64,000 bases of DNA, taken from NCBI GenBank assembly GCA_013519935.1, contig JACDUA010000004.1, positions 39,926 to 103,925 of the forward strand, written 5' to 3'. Within the stretch, counting starts at the first letter, position 1. Every line of letters starts with the position of its first letter. Both the position numbers and the translations under genes were made by a program. This stretch comes from Ectothiorhodospiraceae bacterium WFHF3C12. GTDB taxonomy: Bacteria; Pseudomonadota; Gammaproteobacteria; Nitrococcales; Nitrococcaceae. Of the stretch, positions 9,155 to 17,358 are shown piece after piece. The notes below the pieces were generated by a model that saw only the letters and a program-made list of their open reading frames with translations, ran no database searches and was not told the origin of the DNA.

Positions 9155-9622
9155 ATGCTCGGTTCGCGACCAGAAAGTGCCACTCCGTCGGGCCTCGGCG
9201 AGCAGCAGAGCGACGGCCCGCGCGCCTCGGGCAGGAACAGCCGATATGTCCAGCACGACGCCGAACCGTGCCCCATCACCAACGAGGTGGCGATCCTTTT
9301 GGTACTGCTCACCACCGGCGGCGTTCTGGTCTTCCTGGTCCTGCTCGCGATGGCCTGGCTGGAAGGCCACCCGTCAGCGTTCAGCACCATCGGCCTCGGC
9401 ACCGGGCCCATGCTCGGCGCCCTGGCCGTCGCCACCCTCAATGCCGCGCTCCGGCGCGGCGCAAGAAAGGCTTCGCGCCTCGACCCCGAGACGCGGGGCC
9501 GCCGCTACCGCGCCCTGGACTGGCTGGAGTGGACGACGATCGTTCTCTGCACCGGCCTCGTGGTTGCCGCGCTGAACACAGCGTTGCCCGCGGCCAGCCG
9601 GATACTGAACGCGGGGCTCTAG
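9155..9622 (+). CDS. Hypothetical membrane protein, two TM segments
   Basis: A possible 155-residue protein from ATG 9155. I do not recognise it. It has a hydrophobic segment at about residues 47-70 (VAILLVLLTTGGVLVFLVLL), a second hydrophobic stretch in the middle, a basic loop (LRRGARKASRLDPETRGRRY) and a last hydrophobic segment (TTIVLCTGLVVAALN). The start is uncertain: the frame is open further upstream over the divergent MFS promoter, and no clear ribosome site is visible. Codon use fits the local GC-rich style. Confidence 0.45.
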   Translation: MLGSRPESATPSGLGEQQSDGPRASGRNSRYVQHDAEPCPITNEVAILLVLLTTGGVLVFLVLLAMAWLEGHPSAFSTIGLGTGPMLGALAVATLNAALRRGARKASRLDPETRGRRYRALDWLEWTTIVLCTGLVVAALNTALPAASRILNAGL

Positions 9623-9901
9623 CTGGATACTGCAGGTAGGTGTCCAGTTCGACGGCAATCGGCCAGGCGCGGTGATTCCGGACAACACATTGTTGGTATG
9701 TTAGACATCACGCCATTGTCGTCTGAGCGTGACCCAGCCTTTGCGGGATTGGCTCGCCCGCCGGCGGGCCACCGCGGCGTGTGGAACGTGACAGTGGTCA
9801 CGACGGCGCCCGGGCGAGTGGAGCAAACTTCGTCTTGCGCCTTGCACCAGGGGGCGGTCCTTCGATCGCTGTTGGTCACGGCAGGAACAAGAGGGGCGCA
9901 T

Positions 9902-10870
9902 TTGCACAAGCACTCCAACGAACGTGGGTCCCCGATCTCGCCGAGCAAGGCGGAATCCGACGACGCCGTTTACAAGACATTGCTGGAATCGACCAAGGCC
10001 ATCCCCTGGAAGATCGACTGGGCGACCTTGCGATTCGCGTATATCGGCCCTCAGATCGAACACCTGCTGGGGTGGGCGCCGGAAAGCTGGCAGACCATCG
10101 ACGACTGGGCCGAACGCATGCACCCCGACGACCGGGACCGGGTTGTCGAGTACTGCGTATCCCAGTCCAGGTCCGGCGCGGATCACGAGGCGGACTACCG
10201 CGCGCTGACCCGCGACGGGACTTATGTCTGGATTCGCGACGTGGTCCATGTGGTGCGCGACGACGACGGCGAGGTCAACGCCCTGATCGGCTTCATGCTC
10301 GACATCAGCGAGCGCAAGCGCAATGAAGAAGAGGTCGCGCGGCTACAGAAGAAACTGGAAGAACTGTCCTTCCAGGATGGCCTGACCGGCGTTGCGAACC
10401 GGCGCATGGTGGATTCCTTCCTCGCCGCCGAGTGGGCCAAAGCCCTGGTGACGCAGGAGCCGTTGGCCGTCATCCTCGCGGATATCGACTACTTCAAGCA
10501 GTACAACGACCGCTACGGTCACCTCCAGGGAGACGAGTGCCTGAAGCGCGTCGCGCAGGCGCTGCGAGGGGCCATCGGCCGCACACGAGATCTGGTCGGC
10601 CGCTTCGGCGGCGAAGAGTTTGTACTGGTGTTACCCAACACCGGGGAGGCCGCCGCCCACGCCATCGCCGAGCGCTGCCGTGCACTGGTCGCCGAACTTG
10701 AAATCCCCCACGACGGCGCAAAGGCCGGTTCATTCCTCACCGTCAGCGCCGGTACCGGCGCCGAGGTTCCGGACCGGGCGCATACGCTGACGGACTTCCT
10801 CAACCGGGTCGACGCCCGGCTCTACGAGGCAAAGCGGCGCGGCAGAGACTGCGTCGTCAGCGGCTCTTAA
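9902..10870 (+). CDS. PAS-GGDEF diguanylate cyclase
   Basis: The protein has a PAS domain (residues from KAIPWKIDWATLRFAYIGPQ to LIGFMLDISERK) and a GGDEF domain with intact signature RFGGEEFVLVLP and the substrate region ADIDYFKQYND. It should therefore make cyclic-di-GMP from GTP in the cytoplasm; no membrane segment is seen. The frame is open from ATG 9698, but the first 68 residues there look non-homologous. I favour TTG 9902, which has a GAGGGGC box upstream. It is a single gene, followed by about 185 bp with no recognisable feature. Confidence 0.85.
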   Translation: MHKHSNERGSPISPSKAESDDAVYKTLLESTKAIPWKIDWATLRFAYIGPQIEHLLGWAPESWQTIDDWAERMHPDDRDRVVEYCVSQSRSGADHEADYRALTRDGTYVWIRDVVHVVRDDDGEVNALIGFMLDISERKRNEEEVARLQKKLEELSFQDGLTGVANRRMVDSFLAAEWAKALVTQEPLAVILADIDYFKQYNDRYGHLQGDECLKRVAQALRGAIGRTRDLVGRFGGEEFVLVLPNTGEAAAHAIAERCRALVAELEIPHDGAKAGSFLTVSAGTGAEVPDRAHTLTDFLNRVDARLYEAKRRGRDCVVSGS

Positions 10871-11055
10871 GGATCGCGCGGCTCTCCCGAATGAAGCCCT
10901 TCCCGGGTCAAAGGCAAGCTAGTCAGTACGTGACTCGACTCCGGCGCGTGACTGGACGTCACACCAAGACGGTTGATGTCTTGAGACGGCCAAGAGCGGA
11001 CCATTACCGCAACGGCTATGCGCCCCAGACAAAGCGCCGCCAAGCTTGCGGCATA

Positions 11056-11841
11056 CTAAACGCCGTGTTCCGCCAGTTCCCCCCAGTTCTCCAAAAATAG
11101 GTTCCCGAACTCCACGATTGCTAAACCATCGGACAGCACCTGTGGGTGGAATAACACCGGCTTCGGTGGCTCTTCTTCATACGAGTGAAGAAATACAAAC
11201 GACGGCCTCCCGATGTCACGCTGCTCCTCATGCACCGCTTCTAAAGCGTCCCAGTCCATCGCCCTTATTAGTCCAATCTTATCTCTCTCCAGCTGCTTGT
11301 ACCTCTCGCCTTCTTCCTTAGTAACTTCGGCCGGAGGTATATACAAAGGTATTCGGTGAGCCAAGGCGTCACGGTAAGACTTCAGGTAATCTTCATGCCA
11401 GCTGGCTATTGCGTTAGAAACTAGATATTCCTGAAGCGGCTTAGCGAGGTGTTTTCTTGTGCTTTCTCGAAAAAGACCAACTCCATGTTTTCCGCCTACT
11501 GCCTTCAGTAAATCATGCCGAAGAACAAAAGACCAAGCCCAGTTGTCGAATATCCCATATAAATTAATGAAGTAGGCATGAAGATTAATTTGAACATCAT
11601 AGAGTACATCCATTTGAAGAGGAGCATCTACGGTCGGAGGAAAGTGATCAAAAATATTTTCTACACATTTCTTCAAAATACTCAGCCTGCGAGCTGCACC
11701 GTGCAACAGGTGCTCCTTCAACTTAGCGTCTTCGAATTCTTGTTCTGCCACAACGGTCCTCTGCATCAAGTCCTGAAGACCCTGCGTTACCCTGCGAAAC
11801 TCCTCCTCAAAGTAGGCGAGCTTCTCTTCTGAATAAGTCAT
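11056..11841 (-). CDS. Uncharacterised protein with HEPN-like RxxxxH motif
   Basis: 261 residues, mostly helical, with an acidic coiled-coil-like start (EEKLAYFEEEFRRVTQGL). It carries R157-D-A-L-A-H162 followed by RIPLYIPP. The R-(D/N)-x3-H pattern is the catalytic signature of HEPN-domain ribonucleases, and proteins with YRDALAHRIPLYIPP-like segments recur as hypothetical proteins in bacteria. The family assignment is inference from the motif and helix content. Codon use is clearly less GC-biased than in neighbours, suggesting transfer. It is divergent from the second RxxxxH gene at 12295, with 453 bp between them. Confidence 0.7.
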   Translation of the reverse strand: MTYSEEKLAYFEEEFRRVTQGLQDLMQRTVVAEQEFEDAKLKEHLLHGAARRLSILKKCVENIFDHFPPTVDAPLQMDVLYDVQINLHAYFINLYGIFDNWAWSFVLRHDLLKAVGGKHGVGLFRESTRKHLAKPLQEYLVSNAIASWHEDYLKSYRDALAHRIPLYIPPAEVTKEEGERYKQLERDKIGLIRAMDWDALEAVHEEQRDIGRPSFVFLHSYEEEPPKPVLFHPQVLSDGLAIVEFGNLFLENWGELAEHGV

Positions 11842-12294
11842 TGGCGCCCTTTAGTAGACGGCAAGCAGCCACAGTATACCGCGAAGTTGTGCCGCGAAAG
11901 TTAGCCCGTCTGCCTGAAACTTCAAGTGAGGCGCGCCTAGCGGCGCGTAACGCGAGGTTCGGGGGTAAGCCACGGATTTTGCAGCCAGGGTTAGCTTTGG
12001 GTTATGCCTAGCCACGACAGACGCGCGGCGCCACCGCTTCTGGGGGCTCTCCACGGACGGTTGTGTGAAATGCGCACGGGCGCGTGGCAGGGTGTTCAGG
12101 AACTGCCCGTCCATGCGAAGCTCGAAGGTACGGTGCGCCTGCTTAGGCACCAGTTGACAATAGTTTCTACTAGGACGGCCACTACCTTACCGGGGATTTG
12201 TTGCTATTACGGACTGGTGGCAGTACGGAGAGAATATTGAGCCCTAGTGTAAGAGTGATGGCAGAATAATTTCACTGCGACTGGACCTCATGTC
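11842..12294. other. Intergenic region between two divergent HEPN-like genes
   Basis: 453 bp without a convincing gene. The short ORFs on both strands lack ribosome sites and homology. Near 11930-11960 there are GC-rich partial palindromes (GGCGCGCCTAGCGGCGCG). No transposase fragment or attC site was recognised. The stretch probably holds both divergent promoters. Confidence 0.4.
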
Positions 12295-13083
12295 ATGGCG
12301 ATTCACATTGATCTGAATAGGCTACTGGATGTCGCATTGCGCGGTGTCCGGCGCGCATCCGTGTTCATGGGTCTTGGTGTTAACGCGGCGCTGGACCCGG
12401 CGTTCAAGTCCTACCAGTTGTCCAGTATTCCAGGCGTGCAAGTGGTGCCGGGCGACCTTCCTGAGGAGAAGGTGGACCACTACAAGGAGGAGTTTCGCCT
12501 CTGGGTCGAGGCCGGGGGCCTAAGGGAATTAGCTGAGACATTCGCTGTCTACTTGGATGAAGTGTACCGTACCTGCCTGTTGGTCGATTCGGCTGGCCAA
12601 AAGCGAGCAATGAGAGACATCGAAAAGGCCCAGGCACGGTTCTCAAAAGAGGGATTACCGAACAAAGCTAACAATCTAGCGCAGCAATTTGGTATTCGAC
12701 TGCGCCATACCGAGAGCTTCGTAAGCCTCGGACAGGCCCGAAACTGCTTGGTTCATCGTCGCGGCATCGTCGGCGAACGCGACCTTCGCGAAGCGTCCCA
12801 CCTGACCGTCAGGTGGTTAGGGCCCGACCTAATCCTCACACAATCTGATGGCGGCGAAGTGTCTCTGCGCGGCGAGAACCTGCCATTCCATGTTGAACAG
12901 GAAAGCATGCTAGGTATCAGGATGGTTGAGCGAGAACGCGCCTTTGGCATTGGAGAGAAAGTTTCGTTCTCCACCGGCGATCTCGCGGAGATTTGCTGGT
13001 TCTATGCTCGAGAGGCGCGCGACGTAATTGCAGGCGTCCAAACGTTCGCCCTGCAGCGAAACATCCCAACCAGAAGCGTTTAA
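12295..13083 (+). CDS. Uncharacterised protein with HEPN-like RNxxxH motif
   Basis: 262 residues from ATG 12295. It is helical through residues ~60-155, where a canonical R149-N-C-L-V-H154 motif sits in the segment SLGQARNCLVHRRGIV. This closely resembles the RNxxxH active site of HEPN ribonucleases and abortive-infection proteins. Residues ~165-235 are predicted beta-rich (DLILTQSDGGEVSLRG) and do not match a family I know. Codon use is less GC-biased than the core genes. It is divergent from a second RxxxxH protein, so the two may form a defence or toxin locus, which is inference. The 200 bp downstream hold nothing recognisable. Confidence 0.65.
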   Translation: MAIHIDLNRLLDVALRGVRRASVFMGLGVNAALDPAFKSYQLSSIPGVQVVPGDLPEEKVDHYKEEFRLWVEAGGLRELAETFAVYLDEVYRTCLLVDSAGQKRAMRDIEKAQARFSKEGLPNKANNLAQQFGIRLRHTESFVSLGQARNCLVHRRGIVGERDLREASHLTVRWLGPDLILTQSDGGEVSLRGENLPFHVEQESMLGIRMVERERAFGIGEKVSFSTGDLAEICWFYAREARDVIAGVQTFALQRNIPTRSV

Positions 13084-13281
13084 GGATACAGCAGACGCTA
13101 CCGGGGCCTATCCTGATATTTCAACATCAGGTCCGACCGTCCACTCTGGGTCGAAACCAGAACTACCAATACCTGTGCTCCGGCGCACAATATCGCAGCG
13201 CTCGCCCAGCATCGACTCGACGGAAAAGCGCCAGAGCTCAAGGTTCGAACCAGTCGGTTGCAGGTCAGGCCGTGCGCCCGC

Positions 13282-13899
13282 TCACCCCGGACCATTTGAG
13301 CTGCTCGCCACGGCCAGACACGAGGCCCGGTTCCCGTGGTCGTCCAGAGCGGTCAATTCCTCCAGATCCAGGCCGGCGGCCTGGATCTGCGCTTTGAACT
13401 CGTCCTCATAGGTGACGCGTCCGAAATCGATGCTCGTCGCCCGCTTCAGCATGGGCTTGACGGCCTCCAGCCAGCGGCTGGGGCGTCTCTGGATGGTCTG
13501 CGTGAAGAACATGCGGCCGCTCGGTGTCAGGAGCGCGGCGCAATGCCGGAGCGCCCGTTCGGGCTCGGGCAGCAGCATGAAGCTTCCGGAGAAATACACC
13601 GCGTCATAGGGTCCGCCCTGGTGATCGTAGACCGACTCCAGGCGCACGTCCGCGCGCTCGGCCAGAGGGGAGTCGCGAAGCCTGCGCCGGGCGCGCTCGA
13701 CGTAGTCGGCATCAATGTCGATGCCGACTATCTGCAAGCGCTTTTGCGCCACCAATGGCGCATTCGCCAGCAATGCGCCGGCGGTGCCAATACCAACATC
13801 CAGCAGCGCAGCCCCCTCGGGCACGCGGTCAAGTACTTCGGCGTACCACCTGGACGTGAGCCGGAGTAGCAGGCTGTCGTAAATCAGGCTTCGCATCAT
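13282..13899 (-). CDS. Class I SAM-dependent methyltransferase
   Basis: 205 residues. SAM motif I (ALLDVGIGTAGAL) lies at about residues 31-43, the acidic end of strand 2 at IVGIDIDADYVERAR, and the motif-IV region at YDAVYFSGSFMLLPEPERAL. The whole chain fits a small-molecule methyltransferase with no extra domain. Its ATGATG start overlaps the stop of a short upstream ORF (13896-14054), which suggests translational coupling downstream of the flavin monooxygenase gene. The substrate is unknown. Confidence 0.88.
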   Translation of the reverse strand: MMRSLIYDSLLLRLTSRWYAEVLDRVPEGAALLDVGIGTAGALLANAPLVAQKRLQIVGIDIDADYVERARRRLRDSPLAERADVRLESVYDHQGGPYDAVYFSGSFMLLPEPERALRHCAALLTPSGRMFFTQTIQRRPSRWLEAVKPMLKRATSIDFGRVTYEDEFKAQIQAAGLDLEELTALDDHGNRASCLAVASSSNGPG

Positions 13900-14054
13900 G
13901 GGCTCAGGGCTCGGATAAAATCGTCTCGAAGCGTTCCAGTAGCGCGGCCTACCTTGGCGTCGCTAGGGTCGGACCAACGCAACAGACGATAGCGCAGGTC
14001 GCGGCCGGCGGTATTGGCGAAGTAAGCGAACACGGTAATGCCCACGAGGCGCAA
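13896..14054 (-). CDS. Short ORF between monooxygenase and methyltransferase
   Basis: An open frame of about 50 codons, starting at TTG 14054 (or GTG 14045), whose stop overlaps the methyltransferase start in CCATGATG. It contains LRLVGITVFAYFANTAGRDL and ends DDFIRALSP. I do not recognise it. The tight overlap favours a real coupled gene. Part of it matches a repeated DNA segment (13966-13987) also found at 15489-15538 and 15771-15800, which argues for a remnant instead. Confidence 0.35.
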   Translation of the reverse strand: MRLVGITVFAYFANTAGRDLRYRLLRWSDPSDAKVGRATGTLRDDFIRALSP

Positions 14055-14059
14055 CGGCC

Positions 14060-15355
14060 TCAGGGCAACGGCATGGGCCGGTCCTTCGGATAGAACAGCG
14101 CGAGTCGCAGGTATTTCAGGTACCAGAGCCCGAATGGGTAGCTGCGTCTGTCCCGGCGGGCCAGGTGCTTGGCCAGGTCGAAGTGGTTGGTGAAGGCATT
14201 TTTAGGCGGAGCGTTGAAAACGGGCGGCCCGAGGATGTGCGACATGATCGATTTGGCGGCGTGCGCGTAGGCCCAGGGTGCCGACGTGATGCCTTCCAGA
14301 ACCCCCGGCGCGAGCAGGAACAGGTTGGGAGCGTCCACGGACCGGAATACCGAGTAGCAGCGGCCGTTGAGTGCCGCCAGGCTGCCCGCGTTGTTCACGG
14401 GCTCGAGCCCCAGATAGTCGAGATCGTATCTGTAACCCGTGCCCCAGAGCAGCAGATCGGCCTCGAGGCGTTCGCCGCTCGCCAGTTGGACCGTATTGCC
14501 GCTCAGGCTTTGGACTTCGTCCCGGTAACGCGTTATCCCGGAGAAATTCCGGATCATGCCCGGGCGCCCGGGAATGAGCTGGTCGTGCTGAACGTCGAAG
14601 TCGTGCCCGGGCAGGATATCCGTGAGGCCCGCCTTCTCGTATCTTGCATGCAGGTCCCGGTTCAGGATGCGATTCAACGTGCGCGTCGGCAGCCCCAGCA
14701 TCTGGAATTTCGCCAGCAGGCGCATGTCGGTACCGAAATACTTCAACTTGCGGGTCGGGCGCATCCACTTGAGGGAACGGTGCACCCATGTAACCTCTTC
14801 GGCGCCATGCGCGAAGCAAAGGTCCAGGAGGTCATAGGCGGACGCACCGCCGCCCACTACCACGACGCGTCGGCCGGCAATCTCGGCGGGATCGCGCAGC
14901 TGCGAGGAATGGTATTCCGCGATGCGCGAGCCGTCGCGCTCCACGTCCGGGATCACGGGGCGGTTGTGCCCGCCGGTCGCGGCAATGAGGTAGGTGGACG
15001 TGTACTCCTCCGAGCCGGTGCTCACCCACCAGCCGTCGCTCGCCGGCCTCGCGGCCGTCACCCGGGCATTCAGGCGAATGTCGGGCGCGAGCCCGTAGCG
15101 ATCCACCCAGGCGCGGATATTCTGGAGGATGCTGCGCTGATCCTCGCCCTGGATGGGTATATCGCCGAGCGTCCAGTCTTCCTTGCGGAACTGGATGTCC
15201 TGCCACTCGGGAAGATCGCGCCAGAGACCGCCGATGGAATCCCCGCCCTCCAGAAGGAGCGCACGCAGTCCGGCGTCCCTGGCGTATTTGAGGCTGATTA
15301 CGCCTCCGATTCCGCCGCCAACGATTATTAGGTCGTAGTGTGTCCCTGTCGGCAT
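14060..15355 (-). CDS. Flavin-containing monooxygenase / FAD-dependent oxidoreductase
   Basis: About 431 residues from ATG 15355 (TTG 15382 is an alternative with a GCGGAG box). It has an N-terminal FAD site (YDLIIVGGGIGGVISLKYAR), the substrate-domain start SIGGLWRDLPEWQDIQF, a second Rossmann site for NADPH (RRVVVVGGGASAYDLLDLC) and the terminal LLWGTGYRYDLDYLG. This is the FMO/Baeyer-Villiger-like class that oxygenates carbon or heteroatom substrates. It resembles the second monooxygenase at 27551 only in motif layout. It probably forms an operon with the short ORF and methyltransferase downstream. Confidence 0.88.
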   Translation of the reverse strand: MPTGTHYDLIIVGGGIGGVISLKYARDAGLRALLLEGGDSIGGLWRDLPEWQDIQFRKEDWTLGDIPIQGEDQRSILQNIRAWVDRYGLAPDIRLNARVTAARPASDGWWVSTGSEEYTSTYLIAATGGHNRPVIPDVERDGSRIAEYHSSQLRDPAEIAGRRVVVVGGGASAYDLLDLCFAHGAEEVTWVHRSLKWMRPTRKLKYFGTDMRLLAKFQMLGLPTRTLNRILNRDLHARYEKAGLTDILPGHDFDVQHDQLIPGRPGMIRNFSGITRYRDEVQSLSGNTVQLASGERLEADLLLWGTGYRYDLDYLGLEPVNNAGSLAALNGRCYSVFRSVDAPNLFLLAPGVLEGITSAPWAYAHAAKSIMSHILGPPVFNAPPKNAFTNHFDLAKHLARRDRRSYPFGLWYLKYLRLALFYPKDRPMPLP

Positions 15356-15488
15356 ACGCGGGAGTGTAGTCGAGTCCTCCAACTCCGCAATGGAGAAGAA
15401 CGCCGGGCATGCACAACGACTTATGCCGCCGCTGGCTGCCGGTCAACTCCCCCCACTGGCGTCACGTGCGCCAAATGGCCGCTGCGCC

Positions 15489-15538
15489 AAAATGCGGGGT
15501 CGGACCAATGCGGAAAATGCGGGTCGGACCAACGCAAC
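15489..15538. repeat. Tandem copies of a 25-bp repeat
   Basis: Two adjacent copies (15489-15513 and 15514-15538) of AAAATGCGGG(G)TCGGACCAA. Further copies lie at 15771-15800 and 13966-13987. Similar GGTC-rich short repeats commonly accompany REP-associated transposases, and a decayed one lies next door. Confidence 0.7.
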
Positions 15539-15549
15539 TCTCTGATGTG

Positions 15550-15578
15550 ACAGCATAAACTGGCTCTAATTATGCTGT
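15550..15578. repeat. Inverted repeat ACAGCATAA...TTATGCTGT
   Basis: Perfect 9-bp arms at 15550-15558 and 15570-15578 around an 11-bp spacer. One more flanking base pair matches with a mismatch between. It is intergenic and unlike the GC-rich repeats nearby. It could be a recombinase or regulator site; no partner protein is evident. Confidence 0.5.
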
Positions 15579-15676
15579 TAGGACCTCTTGGACGGCGCGT
15601 TGGGACGGGAAAACGACGTTCTAAGGATGTTCGGGGAAAAGGGCCACGGATTGACGGTCCATCTTTCCGCTTCGGG

Positions 15677-15766
15677 TCGTCCTTGACCCCTGGCCTGCGA
15701 GGCAGCCGTTGACTAGGCCTGCCGAACGAAGGGATGCGGGCGTCTGTGATGCTCCAGGGTGCCGGC
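15677..15766. repeat. 90-bp direct repeat, left copy
   Basis: This segment recurs at 17861-17951 in the same orientation with only a handful of differences; both contain CCTTGACCCCTGGCCTGCGA and end in GCCGGC. The two copies bound the transposase remnant and cassette array. The origin of the repeat is unknown. Confidence 0.85.
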
Positions 15767-15769
15767 TAC

Positions 15770-16205
15770 CAAAATGCGGGGTCGGACCAACGCAACAGAC
15801 TGAAGGATAACGCGTTGCCCAGGATTCCCACCCCGATATCCGGCCTTAAAACCGCCATTTCGGGGGCGGAACCGCCGCCGCAAGAGCCACACGGTCTCCG
15901 CAGTCCGTATGCATCCCCCGTTCTCGCCCCTGCTCGCGGTGGCAGGCCCCGTCTGGCCCGTCTCTTCTGGTCACGTTCAACTGGTTCCGCGCTTAAGACT
16001 GCAACGTGGTCCAGCCAACCCGCTACGTGGTTGCAGCTCGGAAAGTCATTCAGCACACCCGGTCCGAATCCCCTCTGAGCTTCGAACCTCCAACGGCGAG
16101 CTTGCGCGCGAACTTCAGCAGGAACTGCTGCCGATGGCAGCGGCGGGTAATGTGCCAGAAAGACCCCACCTGAAAGACGGAGTTGGTCCCGGGACACCGT
16201 TCCAT
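15770..16205 (-). pseudogene. Decayed REP-associated tyrosine (Y1) transposase
   Basis: From ATG 16205 one frame reads FQVGSFWHITRRCHRQQFLL, the N-terminal segment of RAYT/Y1 transposases. Near 16085 the match moves to another frame, which reads RRWRFEAQRGFGPGVLNDFP, equivalent to the usual RRWLFEARKRFGLCVLNY. The family's NHIHLL metal motif is degraded to NHVAGWL. The reading frame is therefore shifted and the active site lost. This family mobilises REP elements, which fits the REP-like pairs at 6.6-7.8 kb. It ends in the repeat copy at 15771-15800. Confidence 0.75.
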
Positions 16206-16337
16206 CCTTAGAGCGTGATTTTGACGCTTGGAATCGGCCTTCCAAGCCGCCTCAGCACCTTCCAGACGACACCTTGCTCTTTCCACTCGGCTAGTTGAGC
16301 AGGTGCGACCCGGGACTACCCGCGCCCCGACAACGCT

Positions 16338-16415
16338 GCCCAACGATGAAGCCCAGCTGCCGCCCGACCGCGCAGCGGTTGGCAGCTGGAGCACATGGTC
16401 ATGCGCCGTACGTGT
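16338..16415 (-). other. Integron attC-like site, degenerate
   Basis: In minus orientation it ends in a canonical R' core GTTGGGC (16338-16344). Its inner arms, CCAGCTGCC and GGCAGCTGG, pair perfectly around a loop close to that of the site at 17280. The expected RYYYAAC R'' box at the other end is not recognisable. It lies directly downstream of the gene ending at 16477, as a cassette attC should. Confidence 0.6.
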
Positions 16416-16476
16416 CTCCATGATCCAATCCCTCCCCAACGCTCCATGCAGGCGAAGGCCCAGCGGCATCCGCACA

Positions 16477-16791
16477 TCAGGTTCCCACGAGAGCGATGTG
16501 CCTCAGTACACCCATGCTCGCTATGGCCCATATGGAGAATATGAGGGCTAGCAAGGTCTTTAAGACACTAGACTTCATGTCGAGATCTCGCAGGCAAGTC
16601 GTACATAGTCTGTTGTTCACGCGCACAACAGGGTCCGCCACTACGGTCCGAAGTTCGTCTTTTGCCCGAACCTCTCCACAGCGTGTGCACCTGCCAGAGT
16701 GATACCGGTAATTCCAGCGCAATACCCTGTATACGCCGTACGGGAGAAGAACCAACCACGGTAGTAAGATCAGCCTTTCATCCAAAGGCAT
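16477..16791 (-). CDS. Cassette gene: zinc-ribbon membrane protein
   Basis: 104 residues. The N-terminus has a hydrophobic segment (LILLPWLVLLPYGVYRVL), then a four-cysteine zinc-ribbon-like region (CTRCGEV...CTTCLRDLD) and a second hydrophobic segment near the C-terminus (LLALIFSIWAIASMGVL). Function is unknown. It begins only about 10 bp after the R' end of the attC site at 16802-16857 and is followed by another attC-like site, the typical layout of a promoterless integron cassette. Base composition differs from core genes. Confidence 0.7.
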   Translation of the reverse strand: MPLDERLILLPWLVLLPYGVYRVLRWNYRYHSGRCTRCGEVRAKDELRTVVADPVVRVNNRLCTTCLRDLDMKSSVLKTLLALIFSIWAIASMGVLRHIALVGT

Positions 16792-16801
16792 ACATCAGCC
16801 C

Positions 16802-16857
16802 GCATAACGCTCGAATGCCGCGCCGCCAAGTGGCGTCGGCTTGAATGAATTATTTGG
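16802..16857 (-). other. Integron attC site (aadA-like 59-base element)
   Basis: In minus orientation it runs from CAAATAATTCATTCAAGCCG through the inner hairpin to GTTATGC (R' at 16802-16808). The central TTCAAGCCGACGCC...GGCGGCGCGGC segment closely matches the well-known attC of aadA cassettes. The R'' box is weak (AAATAAT in place of RYYYAAC). It lies between two minus-strand genes. Confidence 0.8.
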
Positions 16858-16889
16858 GGCGCGCGTTCTGCACCATTTCTATGCTGCCC

Positions 16890-17231
16890 TCAGGACTGCG
16901 GGTCGAACCCGAAGACGCGCAGCTCTTGGTGACAACGACAGGCCTTCGCGATGCGCACCGCCCACGCGACGGCCTCCTCGCGTGAGGGTATTTCAAGCAC
17001 AGTGAAGCCGCCGTTAAGCGGGGGCGCCCATGGGTAGCCGCCCTCGGCGACCGACCCGTCGGCCGAGACGAGCACGGGCGGCACGTCTTCGTCGATGCCA
17101 CCGCCGAAGACGTAGACGCCGGCGGCTTTCGCCTCCTCGATTACGGCGTGCGCGTCGCGATCCACCGCCTCCCACTCGCCTTCCGGCACGACCATCGCAG
17201 CACTGGGGAAGGAGATCAGATACTTAGCCAT
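16890..17231 (-). CDS. Cassette gene: YCII-related domain protein
   Basis: 113 residues from ATG 17231 with an AAGGGAA box. It reads MAKYLISFPSAAM at the start, GGYPWAPPLNGGFTVLEIPS in the middle and EAVAWAVRIAKACRC near the end. This is the layout of YCII/DGPF-type dimeric alpha-beta-barrel proteins, in which the pattern GG(F/Y)-vle-sreEAveWA is conserved. The biochemical role is unknown for most members; some are fused to sigma factors. Such genes are common in environmental integron cassettes. It is flanked by attC sites on both sides. Confidence 0.82.
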   Translation of the reverse strand: MAKYLISFPSAAMVVPEGEWEAVDRDAHAVIEEAKAAGVYVFGGGIDEDVPPVLVSADGSVAEGGYPWAPPLNGGFTVLEIPSREEAVAWAVRIAKACRCHQELRVFGFDPQS

Positions 17232-17279
17232 AGAGTTATTCCCTTCAGCGATTGATGTCGCTCGTGGAGCGAGTGTGCG

Positions 17280-17351
17280 GCCTAACGGTGAAGCTCAACT
17301 GCCGCCGGACCGCGCAGCAGTTGGGCGGTCAGATGAAGCGCATTGTTGGGT
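17280..17351 (-). other. Integron attC site
   Basis: On the minus strand it begins with R'' ACCCAAC (17345-17351), has inner arms GCCCAACTGC and GCAGTTGAGC, and ends with R' GTTAGGC (17280-17286). Both outer boxes match the RYYYAAC/GTTRRRY consensus. Spacing (72 bp) and extrahelical mismatches are typical. It is the clearest attC here. Confidence 0.85.
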
Positions 17352-17358
17352 CGGGGTG

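Noticed and set aside
11842..12294. attC site near the HEPN-like genes
   Set aside because: GTTAGCC-type segments at 11900-12010 do not form paired R boxes with the required spacing.
16040..16090. GGTCCGAATCC-like tRNA T-loop segment
   Set aside because: No acceptor stem, anticodon arm or other tRNA parts could be found on either strand; it lies in the transposase remnant.
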